64,000 nt of DNA, taken from CAZUNB01 sp044227985. Lineage in GTDB: Bacteria > Patescibacteriota > Saccharimonadia > Saccharimonadales > JAGPDM01. Made by a program: the position numbers and the translations under genes. The notes beneath the pieces are model-generated. The model did not search any database and was not told the DNA's origin. It was given only the letters and a program-made list of their open reading frames with translations. The stretch covers positions 34,286 through 98,285 of the forward strand of contig JBGAVT010000002.1 of assembly GCA_044227985.1 (NCBI GenBank). The letters are read 5' to 3'. Below, in pieces: positions 16,571 through 25,058 of this stretch. Position 1 is the stretch's first letter; each line of letters begins with the position of its first letter.

Positions 16571-18793
16571 ATGGCAAAGGGCAAATACATTGTAATCGAA
16601 GGCGCAGATGGTAGCGGTAAAACTACCATGGCGAGAAATATTCAGGCCTTACTCTTTCAAAAACTAGGTATCAAAGCAGTTATTCTGCGCGAGCCAGGCA
16701 GTACGGAATTTGCCGACAAAATCCGCGAAGTTCTAAAAAGTACGACTAGTCGTAGCCCTGAGGCAAACGTCTTAGCTTTTAATGCCGCACGTGCCGACAC
16801 AATGCGTGAAGTTGCGAAGCATATCGAAAACGGTGGCTGGGTTATTGCTGATCGAAGCTGGATTTCCACTGTGGTGTATCAAGGTTACGGCGAAGGGCTT
16901 GATATCGACAATCTGCGACGAATCAGCCAGTACGCGGCTGCAGCTCAAGCAGACTTGACTGTAGTCTTAGATGCACCAGTTGATGTTCGACGAGCTCGTA
17001 ACCACAAACGTGGTGGTAGTGATTATTTCGAGAACCAATCAGATGACTTCCATGAACGAGTGCGTCAAGGCTATTTGGAGGAAGCTGAATTTCTTGGTTT
17101 ACCATTAATTAATGCTAACGATAGTGAATCTAGTATCGCTACCCAGCTATGGGGTATGGTTGAAGAGATTACTGATATTAAAAGTAAAACTAAAAAGACT
17201 AAACGTAACCCATTTGTTGAAAAGACAGAACATGGCATGCAGCCGACTGAGCTCGGCAATCAATGGCTTGGTAATGTGCTGAGTAATCCAAATAAAAATG
17301 CCTATGTTTTCAATAACAATCTCAGCCCAATCACCATCGCAGCAGCAATGGCACGACTCAGTCGTCGTGCCGACGATATGCGAGTAACAATTCTTGACGA
17401 ATTCAGCCAGATCGAAGGCAAGGACGATTCATTGCTGCGTCGGGTGATTACAGCTTACGGTGATGATTCAGTCCAACAATTAACAGGGATCCATGCTGTC
17501 GTAGAGAATGCTAGCAACCTTTTGACGAAGAAACTTGAGTGGGGAAGACTGGCTGCCTATCTTGAACAATCAACCCGATATATCTATTACGACCGTAAAA
17601 CACGAGAAGGTAAGTACCGCTATTATACGCCAACAGAGTTCGATGAATCGACCACTAAAATTTATAATGAAACGCTTGACCAGATCTTCGATCTTTACTC
17701 TATAGTTGTACACGAATTAACAGATTTTATTACAGCTCGAGACGAAACCCCTAAAGAAGAACGAGATATCGCCTGGAAGGGGGCGATTCGCGCTCAGGCC
17801 TGCGACGTGGCACGAGCGATGCTTCCTGTGGCTACAACATCTACTGTTGGGCTGTATGCAAGTGGGCAGGCCTATGAAAGCTTAGTCATGCACTTGATGA
17901 GTGATGAGCTAGAGGAATCACGTGCAACCGGAGAAGACCTCCTTGAAGCTGGTCGCACCGTAGCAGCAACATTCCTAGAGCGAGCTGATAAACCAAGTCG
18001 TGGTGGAGCAATGCAAGCATATAGAGCCAATACAAGAAATGCCGTCGCAGAAATCACCGAGAAACTGCTGTCTAATACTGGCTATAGCGACGATAAACGA
18101 GACGTGCATTTAGTCAGTACATCCATGCGTAACGAACTGGATGTCGTACCGTATATCCTTTACGAAGCCTCCGAACTATCACTTGATGAGTTACAAAAAG
18201 AAGTAGCCGATTGGAGCTATGATAAAAAACTAGAAGTCTTTAATGCCTACATTGGAGAGAGATTAAACCGACGACACAAGCCAGGGCGGGCATTTGAGCA
18301 TATCGAGTACAACTGGGATTTAATGTGTGACTACGGTATTTTCCGCGATTTACAGCGTCATCGCATGGTTGAAGGTCTTCAGTGGCAGAAGCTTACACCA
18401 CGTTACGGCTATGAAACACCAAAATTAATTGAAGATGCTAACTTAACCGAAGCATACGACCAAGCTTTTGAGCTGAGCCAGCATCTTTTTAGTCGGCTTC
18501 AAGCTTTAGGCTTATATGAACAAGCGCAGTATGCAACGTTAATGGGTCACCGTATGCGGTGGAAAATTTCTTTCAATGCTCGTGAAGCTTTTCATTTCAT
18601 GGAACTACGAACAGCCCCACAAGGCCACCCAGCATATCGAGCACTTGTGAAAACCATGCATGAGCAGCTTTCAGAAATCCACCCACTGACAGGGGGCGCT
18701 ATGAAGTTTGTTAATCAAGACGAAGACGCCGCACTAACTCGTCTCGCAGCCGAACGCTACACTCAGTTTAAGCTCAACCAACTAGGCCAGTGA
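16571..18793 (+). CDS. tmk-thyX: thymidylate kinase fused to a double-domain ThyX-like thymidylate synthase
   Basis: A 740-residue fusion. Residues 1-205 are thymidylate kinase: P-loop GADGSGKTT, the REPGSTEFADKIR motif, DRSWIS and the RARNHKRG lid region. Residues about 225-740 are two ThyX-like halves. The first contains LEQSTRYIYY. The second contains the ThyX signature in the form QRHRMVEGLQWQKLTPRYG (near 593-612), and NAREAFHFMELRTAPQGH. The usual Ser in the RHRxxS motif is Glu here. A double ThyX is known in Chlamydia; attachment to Tmk is, to my knowledge, unusual. The protein would make dTMP from dUMP using flavin and methylene-tetrahydrofolate, then phosphorylate it. ATG follows GGAGA at 16560-16564. 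Confidence 0.85.
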   Translation: MAKGKYIVIEGADGSGKTTMARNIQALLFQKLGIKAVILREPGSTEFADKIREVLKSTTSRSPEANVLAFNAARADTMREVAKHIENGGWVIADRSWISTVVYQGYGEGLDIDNLRRISQYAAAAQADLTVVLDAPVDVRRARNHKRGGSDYFENQSDDFHERVRQGYLEEAEFLGLPLINANDSESSIATQLWGMVEEITDIKSKTKKTKRNPFVEKTEHGMQPTELGNQWLGNVLSNPNKNAYVFNNNLSPITIAAAMARLSRRADDMRVTILDEFSQIEGKDDSLLRRVITAYGDDSVQQLTGIHAVVENASNLLTKKLEWGRLAAYLEQSTRYIYYDRKTREGKYRYYTPTEFDESTTKIYNETLDQIFDLYSIVVHELTDFITARDETPKEERDIAWKGAIRAQACDVARAMLPVATTSTVGLYASGQAYESLVMHLMSDELEESRATGEDLLEAGRTVAATFLERADKPSRGGAMQAYRANTRNAVAEITEKLLSNTGYSDDKRDVHLVSTSMRNELDVVPYILYEASELSLDELQKEVADWSYDKKLEVFNAYIGERLNRRHKPGRAFEHIEYNWDLMCDYGIFRDLQRHRMVEGLQWQKLTPRYGYETPKLIEDANLTEAYDQAFELSQHLFSRLQALGLYEQAQYATLMGHRMRWKISFNAREAFHFMELRTAPQGHPAYRALVKTMHEQLSEIHPLTGGAMKFVNQDEDAALTRLAAERYTQFKLNQLGQ

Positions 18794-18863
18794 TCTATCG
18801 ATGCTTGTAGCCGACTTCATTAACACAATAATTACAATAGAATTCAAATAAAACAACTAAAAA

Positions 18864-19421
18864 TTACATTTTACTCAGAATCTTTTCCGTGCTTAACACT
18901 TCGCAGAACTCTCCACTCAAACTAGCTAGAGCTAAGTCGTGTACGTTGTTAGCACTAAAAACCTTGCCATCATAGCTCTGTCTTTCAAACGTTGCTGTAG
19001 CATCGTTAATCACAATACAAGAAAAACCTAAATTAGCTGCCATTCTGGTAGTTGTTGATACACAGTGGTCAGTGGTTAGGCCTACTATTACCAATGGATT
19101 TGCCTCCATTTCTAATAACAATTGTTCGAGGTTTGTACCTATAAAAGCACTGTTCACCTTTTTTATTATTATAGTTTCTCCGCGTTCCGGCCTTGCAACT
19201 GATTTGTACTGATTGCCGATGTTCTCGGGATGGAGAAGTGAATTCGCATCGGATGAATCATGCTTTACGTGTATTATTGGCAAATTTTTCTTTCTCCAAG
19301 CTTCCAGCAACTTCCCGATATTGTCTTCAGCTTCCAAGTTATTTCTTTCTCCCCAGCTAGGATCATCGAAACCTATCTGTATGTCGATAAGAATGAGGGT
19401 AGGGTTTCTAAGGTGTTTCAT
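18864..19421 (-). CDS. isochorismatase-family cysteine hydrolase
   Basis: A 185-residue nicotinamidase/isochorismatase fold. The catalytic triad is visible as Asp13 (LILIDIQ), Lys in IKKVNSAF, and Cys in GLTTDHCVSTT, with a following cis-peptide-like Val-Ser. These enzymes cleave amides or vinyl ethers, for example nicotinamide to nicotinate. The metal-site His cluster of true nicotinamidases is not obvious, so the substrate stays open. It is a single gene on the minus strand with no partner in the neighbourhood. Confidence 0.85.
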   Translation of the reverse strand: MKHLRNPTLILIDIQIGFDDPSWGERNNLEAEDNIGKLLEAWRKKNLPIIHVKHDSSDANSLLHPENIGNQYKSVARPERGETIIIKKVNSAFIGTNLEQLLLEMEANPLVIVGLTTDHCVSTTTRMAANLGFSCIVINDATATFERQSYDGKVFSANNVHDLALASLSGEFCEVLSTEKILSKM

Positions 19422-19644
19422 TGTATTTTTTAATATATATCTGCTATTTTAGTTTAGCACTCAAGTTTTCGGTCAACAATCTTGTTTTCAACAAGGAGCA
19501 TAGACGATAATCCAGTGACTAGGTAAGCTGCATATTATATGGGTAATTAGATTCATTGTTATTTCTTTAATTTACCTTCACTCTCATGGCTAACGAACCA
19601 ATATATTTCTATCTAAAATTGTTAAAATATACAATTTTCGCTTT

Positions 19645-19673
19645 TTGACAAAAGACGCTCAATAAAGTATCAT
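19645..19673 (+). promoter_or_regulatory. promoter of the leuA attenuator operon
   Basis: TTGACA (19645-19650), a 17-bp spacer and TATCAT (19668-19673): a consensus -35 with a good -10. The transcript should begin at about 19680-19681, exactly at the ATG of the leader peptide. Confidence 0.8.
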
Positions 19674-19680
19674 CGGAAAT

Positions 19681-19758
19681 ATGAATTTTTTGAATAAAAG
19701 AATTGATCAGCTGCTACTAATCGCGCTTGTGCGTGATGAGCTGGAGCCTGCTTACTAA
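19681..19758 (+). CDS. leuL: branched-chain attenuation leader peptide
   Basis: A 25-codon reading frame too short for usual gene calling. Codons 11-17 spell Leu-Leu-Leu-Ile-Ala-Leu-Val (19711-19731), using CTG, CTA and CTA in tandem. It begins at the predicted transcription start, so its message is leaderless, and ends with TAA at 19756-19758. Downstream lie a competing antiterminator and a terminator, then leuA. The location, control codons and RNA geometry match classical Leu attenuation, in which a ribosome stalled for charged tRNA-Leu frees the downstream genes. Confidence 0.8.
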   Translation: MNFLNKRIDQLLLIALVRDELEPAY

Positions 19759-19832
19759 GCCACGACACAAGCCTAAAATATTAAAAAGGGTTCCAGTTTC
19801 GGAACCATTTTTAATTTACAATATTTTAGGAG
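19741..19832 (+). promoter_or_regulatory. leu attenuator: antiterminator, terminator and ribosome-binding-site stem
   Basis: Four mutually exclusive pairings are visible. (1) CAGCT at 19708-19712, inside the Leu codons, with AGCTG at 19739-19743. (2) CTGGAGCC (19741-19748) with GGTTCCAG (19789-19796), an 8-bp antiterminator with one G-U pair. (3) GGTTCC (19789-19794) with GGAACC (19801-19806), followed by ATTTTTAATTT: the terminator. (4) CCTAAAATATT (19772-19782) with AATATTTTAGG (19820-19830), a perfect 11-bp outer stem that buries the AGGAG at 19828-19832. The element can therefore act on transcription and on translation start. Confidence 0.8.
19783..19817 (+). terminator. intrinsic terminator of the leu leader
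   Basis: Six GC-rich pairs (GGTTCC/GGAACC) with a six-base loop at 19795-19800, extended by an A-run before and a T-run after. The T-rich tail ATTTTTAATTT follows the stem directly. It is the conditional stop before leuA. Confidence 0.75.
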
Positions 19833-19839
19833 AATTTCA

Positions 19840-19941
19840 ATGAGCGACACAGAGAAACAAATGCAATTTAGGGCAATTTCACGTATCATTAAGCGTGAAC
19901 AAATCGTAATTGGAGATGATGGTGCCGTACCGAGAAGCTAA
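19840..19941 (+). CDS. 33-residue upstream reading frame overlapping leuA
   Basis: An ATG at 19840, 7 nt after the AGGAG that the attenuator stem covers, opens a frame of 33 codons with several Ile and Val codons (ISRII, IVI) and ends at 19941. It overlaps the start of leuA by about 20 bp. It may couple leuA translation to the attenuator, or serve as a second control peptide. Alternatively it is the true leuA N-terminus displaced by a one-base error, since the two frames join smoothly around Val-Pro near 19925-19933. The sequence alone does not settle this. Confidence 0.5.
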   Translation: MSDTEKQMQFRAISRIIKREQIVIGDDGAVPRS

Positions 19942-21487
19942 TAAAGTTTTAATTTTTGACACGACCTTGCGTGATGGCGAACAAAGTCCTGGTATTTCTC
20001 TGAACAAAACAGAAAAACTAACAATCGCACACGCTCTGGCTGAGCTTGGTGTCGACGTCATCGAAGCTGGATTTCCAATTGCTAGTATCGGTGATTTTGA
20101 AGCCGTTCAAGCAATTGCGCGAGAAGTGCATGGTCCTACTATTTGTGGACTTGCTCGAGCGGTCAACGGTGATATCGACCGTGCATGGGAGGCGATCAAA
20201 GACGCTGAAAAACCTCGTATCCACACCTTTATTGCAACCAGCAAGGTTCACATGGAGCATAAGCTGAAGATGACACCGGAAAAAGTCGCGGAAAAGGCCA
20301 ATGCAGCTGTTGCTCGCGCTAAAAGCTATACTGACGATGTCGAGTTTAGTCCCGAAGACGCTGCTAGAACAAGCCTAGACGTCATGCTGGCCGTTATACA
20401 GGCGGCGGTTGATGCTGGAGCAACAACTATTAACATCCCTGATACTGTTGGTTACACAACACCACACGAGTTTGCGGAACGAATTGCTGAGGTTAGGAAA
20501 AACATAAAAGGTGATTATATAATTTCCACTCATTGCCATAATGATCTTGGCATGGCGACTGCAAACAGCTTGGCTGGAGTAGGTGCTGGTGCCCGGCAAG
20601 TAGAAGTGGCGGTCAACGGAATCGGCGAACGGGCAGGTAATGCGGCTTTAGAAGAGATTGTTATGGCTATTAAGCTGAAGTCGGATAGCTACGGCGGTGT
20701 TTATACTGAAGTCGATTCAAAGCTTATCACTCGGACAAGCCGACTTGTCAGTAATCTAACTGGCTATCCGGTTCAGTACAACAAAGCGATTGTTGGCCGC
20801 AATGCTTTTTCTCATGAGTCGGGTATTCATCAAGATGGAGTTATCAAGAAGCGCGAAACTTACGAGATTATAGACCCAGCAGATGTTGGCGCTGGTGAAA
20901 GCCAAATTATCCTTGGAAAACACTCTGGCCGTGCGGCAATTTCATCTGCACTAAAAAAATTAGGTCACGAGCTAGACAAAAACCAAATGGATGAAGTTTT
21001 CATTGATTTCAAAGCCTTAGCTGATCAAAAAAATAATGTGTCTAATGCTGATTTAAGCGCAATTGTTGACTCCACCGTTCTTCACTTAAACGATACAAAC
21101 AATCGCTACGAGTTAGAGTCCGCTTCTTTTGCGCTTAATGATGACGAAAAGCCGTCGGCTACTATCAAAATCAAAACACCTAACGGCGAAACTATCGAAC
21201 AATCTGCAGTCGGTAACGGCATGGTAGATGCGGTTTGCACCGCTATCCGTGAAGTAGTTGGGCTTAAGATTGAACTTGTCGAGTATCTCGTCCAGGCAGT
21301 AACTGAAAGTATTGATGCACTTGCGTCCGTTAATATACAGCTACGTTCACACGATAAAGTCGCAACTGGGCGAGGCAGTGATACTGATGTTGTCCGTGCT
21401 TCTGCAAAAGCCTACCTCGACGCGGTAAATCGACTACTCACGATTGATGATGATAGAAATATGAAAACGAAGGCTCGGGGACAGTAA
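19919..21487 (+). CDS. leuA: 2-isopropylmalate synthase
   Basis: Condenses 2-oxoisovalerate with acetyl-CoA, the first committed step of leucine synthesis. The HMGL-like TIM barrel starts with FDTTLRDGEQSPG (about residues 14-26) and includes the metal-binding HCHND (about 204-208) and the NAFSHESGIHQDG motif that marks this enzyme class. The C-terminal part (about 380-510) is the LeuA dimer domain that normally binds leucine for feedback inhibition. Length, about 522 residues, fits LeuA rather than homocitrate synthase. The start is taken as ATG 19919; GTG 19922 is possible, and the ribosome-binding GGAG is at 19912-19915. The gene is controlled by the Leu attenuator and leads an operon with flavodoxin and korAB. 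leuB, leuC and leuD are not in the window. Confidence 0.9.
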   Translation: MVPYREANKVLIFDTTLRDGEQSPGISLNKTEKLTIAHALAELGVDVIEAGFPIASIGDFEAVQAIAREVHGPTICGLARAVNGDIDRAWEAIKDAEKPRIHTFIATSKVHMEHKLKMTPEKVAEKANAAVARAKSYTDDVEFSPEDAARTSLDVMLAVIQAAVDAGATTINIPDTVGYTTPHEFAERIAEVRKNIKGDYIISTHCHNDLGMATANSLAGVGAGARQVEVAVNGIGERAGNAALEEIVMAIKLKSDSYGGVYTEVDSKLITRTSRLVSNLTGYPVQYNKAIVGRNAFSHESGIHQDGVIKKRETYEIIDPADVGAGESQIILGKHSGRAAISSALKKLGHELDKNQMDEVFIDFKALADQKNNVSNADLSAIVDSTVLHLNDTNNRYELESASFALNDDEKPSATIKIKTPNGETIEQSAVGNGMVDAVCTAIREVVGLKIELVEYLVQAVTESIDALASVNIQLRSHDKVATGRGSDTDVVRASAKAYLDAVNRLLTIDDDRNMKTKARGQ

Positions 21488-21922
21488 ATGATTCAGGCAA
21501 TCTACGCTAGCACATCCGGAAATGTTGAGTACGTGATGACGCAGATTGCTAAACTTGAACCACGAGTGAGCTTGTTACGAGCAGAATATATAGAATCCGG
21601 ATCTTTTGATAGCGACATATTCATATTTGCAACTTCGACATGGGCTCACGGCGAAGTAAATCCATTTTTCGTTCCCGTCCTCAAACAAATTGAGAATCTC
21701 GATATGACTGGCAAAAAAGCATTTTTTATCGGTCTCGGTGATAATCGTTATGAACCCGTATTGTTCTGTGAGGCTATCAATATTACCCGTAGAGCCTTCG
21801 ATGCTTCGGGCGGCCAATCACTCGGGAAAACATTTAGACTCAATGGTGATCCGTATACTCAGGAAGATAAAGTCGAAGACTGGGTAAAGAATATGTTGCA
21901 AAAGGAGCTTATAAATGCGTAA
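21488..21922 (+). CDS. flavodoxin
   Basis: A 144-residue FMN-binding electron carrier. The phosphate loop is YASTSGNVEYV near the N-terminus. The second FMN loop contains TSTWAHGE, with its Trp likely stacking on the flavin, and the third contains GLGDNRYEP. It starts one base after the leuA stop and overlaps korA by 8 bp, so it is translated with them. It is the likely electron partner of the KorAB oxidoreductase, in place of ferredoxin. No ferredoxin gene is adjacent. Confidence 0.85.
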   Translation: MIQAIYASTSGNVEYVMTQIAKLEPRVSLLRAEYIESGSFDSDIFIFATSTWAHGEVNPFFVPVLKQIENLDMTGKKAFFIGLGDNRYEPVLFCEAINITRRAFDASGGQSLGKTFRLNGDPYTQEDKVEDWVKNMLQKELINA

Positions 21923-23648
21923 AGATCGTCTGCGTATAAAGTTTGCCGGTGAGAGCGGTCAGGGGATCGACTCAGTCGGTAAAGCTATCACTGAAGCCTT
22001 GGTTTGGGCCGGGTATTACACCTTTGGTTACCGTGAGTATCCAAGTCTAATTAAGGGTGCTTGGGCCAATTATCAAGTAGATGTTTCAGATCAACCGCTA
22101 CAGTCAAGCTCTGAAAAATGCGACATTCTGCTATGTATCAGTCGTTATAGTATTTATGAATATTTGCCAACGCTTGCCGACGGAGGTCAGCTAATTCACA
22201 GTATGGAAAGGTTAGAGCTACCTGACGAGCTACAAGATTTTGTCAGCGATCACAACATCACTATTGAATATGTAAAAGCGATTGAGATTGCCGAAGCTCA
22301 GGGCGGCAATGCATTGATGGAGAACGTTGTTTTGGTCGGCGTACTCTGGCAGTTACTGGGAATACGACTTGAACCGTTTCAAAATGAGCTCAAAAAGCTA
22401 TTTGCTAAAAAACCAGATTTACTAGAACTTGACCTTAAATGCGCCGAAGCTGGCTATGTTTATAAAACACAACACGCGAAAAAAATTGATTTCACGACTA
22501 TGTTTAAATCAAATATGAAACTTATTAAGAACCAAGTAATCGACGGTAACTACGCAATCAGTAAAGGTGCGGTCGATGCCAGCGTCAGGGCTTTTTATGC
22601 TTATCCGATGACGCCAAGCTCATCCGTACTGACTTATCTGGCTGACTGGCAATTTGAAACCAAGATGGTCGTGAAGCAGATAGAAGATGAAATATCGGCT
22701 GCCCAATTTACGATTGGTAGTAGTTTTATGGGAACCCGAGCCATGACCGCAACGAGTGGTGGAGGCTTTGATCTCATGACGGAAAGTGTTAGTTTGGCTG
22801 GAATAACCGAAACTCCACTCGTCATATTTTTGTCACAACGACCCGGGCCTGGCACCGGGCTTCCAACTTGGACAATGGCAAGTGATTTGCCAATAGCGGT
22901 CTACGGCGGACATGGTGAATTTGCCCGAATCGTTGTGGCGGCAAGCGATCCGAAAACTGCTTATCGCGTTACACAGGAGGCTCATAACCTAGCGGAAATG
23001 TATCGAGTGCCAGTGATAATCTTGTCAGAAAAACAGATAGCCGAATCGCTTTATAATATTGATAGTTTAGGTGAAAAAGTACCTATTAAACGTCAATTAA
23101 CAGATACACCAATCATTCCAGAATCAGCGAGTGATTTCTACAATGAACACGAAACAGGTGTCAGCACACGATGGTTCCCGGGTGATAACTTACCAGTTTT
23201 TCTCTCTAATAGTGATGAGCACGACGGTGAAGGAAATTCAATTGAAGATGGTCCAACCACAAAGCTTCAATATGGTAAGCGTATAGCAAAACAAAAATTA
23301 ATTGAGGACGCTTTGCCGCTACCAAAAATTTATGGCAATAAAGAATCTAAAAACTACATAATCGGCTGGGGGAGTACGGCAAATACTGTGCTTGATTTAA
23401 TCGATAACTATGAGAACCTAGCTTACGTACATTTCGAATATCTTTGGCCGTTGAATGCAGCTAAAATTGCTGAGCTGCTAGATAATAAGACCTTGTTTAG
23501 CGTTGAAAACAACTACACCTCCCAATTAGCAACGTTGCTGAAGTCTCAGCTACCGCTCGAATTCGCGAAGCAGTTTACAAAGTATGATGGTCGCGGATTT
23601 TTCGTTGAAGATATGGAAGCAATCTTAGACGAGGTGAATCAATCATGA
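21915..23648 (+). CDS. korA: 2-oxoacid:acceptor oxidoreductase, fused gamma-alpha subunit
   Basis: The large subunit of a thiamine-diphosphate 2-oxoacid oxidoreductase. Residues 1-190 form the gamma domain (GESGQGIDSVGKA near residue 11), and about 200-577 the alpha domain, with YPMTPSSS, EDEISAAQFTIG and TATSGGGFDLM. This two-subunit form converts a 2-oxoacid and CoA into acyl-CoA and reduced carrier, or the reverse. Whether the substrate is pyruvate, 2-oxoglutarate or a branched-chain or short 2-oxoacid is not decided by motifs. Position behind leuA favours 2-oxoacids of amino-acid metabolism. Its stop overlaps korB by 4 bp. Confidence 0.85.
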   Translation: MRKDRLRIKFAGESGQGIDSVGKAITEALVWAGYYTFGYREYPSLIKGAWANYQVDVSDQPLQSSSEKCDILLCISRYSIYEYLPTLADGGQLIHSMERLELPDELQDFVSDHNITIEYVKAIEIAEAQGGNALMENVVLVGVLWQLLGIRLEPFQNELKKLFAKKPDLLELDLKCAEAGYVYKTQHAKKIDFTTMFKSNMKLIKNQVIDGNYAISKGAVDASVRAFYAYPMTPSSSVLTYLADWQFETKMVVKQIEDEISAAQFTIGSSFMGTRAMTATSGGGFDLMTESVSLAGITETPLVIFLSQRPGPGTGLPTWTMASDLPIAVYGGHGEFARIVVAASDPKTAYRVTQEAHNLAEMYRVPVIILSEKQIAESLYNIDSLGEKVPIKRQLTDTPIIPESASDFYNEHETGVSTRWFPGDNLPVFLSNSDEHDGEGNSIEDGPTTKLQYGKRIAKQKLIEDALPLPKIYGNKESKNYIIGWGSTANTVLDLIDNYENLAYVHFEYLWPLNAAKIAELLDNKTLFSVENNYTSQLATLLKSQLPLEFAKQFTKYDGRGFFVEDMEAILDEVNQS

Positions 23649-24520
23649 GTTGTGGAAGCTGCCCATCACTAGAGGATTGCGATCCAGGAACGCGAGCAAG
23701 TTTTGCTAGTAAAAATCTCTATACTTGGTGTACAAACTGCGGAAATTATGGAATTTTCGGAGCAGTCAAAAATGCTTTAACACAGGAGAATAAAAAACCA
23801 CATGAAGTTTTATTAGCTTTTGATATTGGTTGCAACAGCAACGGTGCTGATAAGATTTCTGGCTACCGCTTCAAAGGACTCCACGGACGAGTGATACCAT
23901 TTGCCTGCGGCGCTAGTATTGCTAATCAAGACGTTCCAGTGCTTGCGTTTGCTGGCGATGGAGCCACGCTCGGCGAGGGCATTAGCCACTTTGTTCACGC
24001 CGTACGCACTAACTACAATGTCACTTTTATCTTACATAACAATTATAACTACGGCTTAACAACTGGGCAGGCCAGTCCAGCTACACCAGACGGCATACCT
24101 ATGAAAGTGTCTCCCTATGGAACGACTGCCGAGCAGCTCAATGTATCGCAGCTCGTCATGTCTCTTAAGCCAAGCTTTTATGCTCGTAGCTATTCGGGCC
24201 ACGTTGGGCACATGACAAATGTGATTCGTAAAGGCATGCAACATAAGGGGTTTTCGGTCGTTGAAGTCATGCAGGCCTGTCCAACCTTTAATAAGGCCAC
24301 GCCACACATGTGGTATATGGAACGAGCTTTTGATATCAGCGACATTAAAGATTACGATAAAACTGATCTTGAACAAGCTAGACGAGTAGCCAATGACTTA
24401 ACAGACAAAATTGCCATTGGCGTTTTATATCAACGCGAAGATATGCCTGATTTCATGGCTAAACAACAACAACGCAAGAACGAAACCACTAACCTATCCT
24501 CAGAAGTATCAATTAACTAA
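23645..24520 (+). CDS. korB: 2-oxoacid:acceptor oxidoreductase, beta subunit
   Basis: The thiamine-diphosphate and [4Fe-4S] subunit. Cluster ligands are recognisable: WCTNCGN, DIGCNSNG and QACPTFN. The thiamine-binding segment is GDGATLGEG...HNNYNYGLT. An extra N-terminal cluster of three Cys (SCGSCPSLEDC) precedes the normal start and is unassigned. At 291 residues it is standard length. It closes the attenuator-controlled operon. A short divergent gene overlaps its last 12 bp on the other strand. Confidence 0.88.
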   Translation: MSCGSCPSLEDCDPGTRASFASKNLYTWCTNCGNYGIFGAVKNALTQENKKPHEVLLAFDIGCNSNGADKISGYRFKGLHGRVIPFACGASIANQDVPVLAFAGDGATLGEGISHFVHAVRTNYNVTFILHNNYNYGLTTGQASPATPDGIPMKVSPYGTTAEQLNVSQLVMSLKPSFYARSYSGHVGHMTNVIRKGMQHKGFSVVEVMQACPTFNKATPHMWYMERAFDISDIKDYDKTDLEQARRVANDLTDKIAIGVLYQREDMPDFMAKQQQRKNETTNLSSEVSIN

Positions 24521-24988
24521 GTTTTTTGATGGCATTATCTGCACCCTAGTCTCATCAGTTCGCGGGTGCACGATCGTTGGACTATTCCCACCCCAAACAC
24601 CGCCCCATTTAGTGTCGCCAGGAATAAAGTTAGGACAAGTCCAGCAGTTACCAGGAACATCGGAATCAGGACTTTTCATCTCTGTTGATGCTCCACGCGC
24701 CCAAGCACTATAATCATTTTCATCGTGGAAATGTCTCGTTAGTTTAAAATAGAAAGTCCCTAGTGTGACTAGCTGCGGCGGTATTGCTTCGTCGCTTGAT
24801 GTAAAAACTTCAGCCAACTTACTTGGTTTTACATGTCTTGGCAATGCAATGTCGTTGCCTATTGCTTCTAGGACGGGTCCCCAAGTTTCGCTTCCACAAT
24901 CATCCGGAGGCAGAAACTCTCCACTACACTGTGGCGGAACGTGGATAGTAGGCATTGACATTCTTAGTTTATCGCCGAAATTTGACAT
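24509..24988 (-). CDS. hypothetical protein, 159 residues
   Basis: A Pro- and Gly-rich protein with no transmembrane segment. It contains a CWTCPNF motif (a CxxC pair, about residues 119-125) and two more Cys near the N-terminus (QCSGE, DDCGSE), so a bound metal or a disulfide is possible. It converges on korB and overlaps it by 12 bp. On the plus strand its 24411-24713 and 24765-25037 frames are unconvincing. No family is recognised. Confidence 0.55.
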   Translation of the reverse strand: MSNFGDKLRMSMPTIHVPPQCSGEFLPPDDCGSETWGPVLEAIGNDIALPRHVKPSKLAEVFTSSDEAIPPQLVTLGTFYFKLTRHFHDENDYSAWARGASTEMKSPDSDVPGNCWTCPNFIPGDTKWGGVWGGNSPTIVHPRTDETRVQIMPSKNLVN

Positions 24989-25058
24989 AATTATCTATTA
25001 CTATAACCTAAAACTATTGTTAATCAATATATGTTAGAGTAATAGTCAAAGGAGAGAT

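Noticed and set aside
18791..18793. Alternative genetic code with UGA as glycine
   Set aside because: UGA ends the tmk-thyX gene here, and no gene needs a readthrough.
24411..24713. Plus-strand frame overlapping the end of korB
   Set aside because: Lies inside korB in another frame and over the minus-strand hypothetical gene; no ribosome-binding site or protein-like composition.
24765..25037. Plus-strand frame of 90 codons
   Set aside because: Antisense to the 24.5 kb hypothetical gene, with no ribosome-binding site and unconvincing composition.
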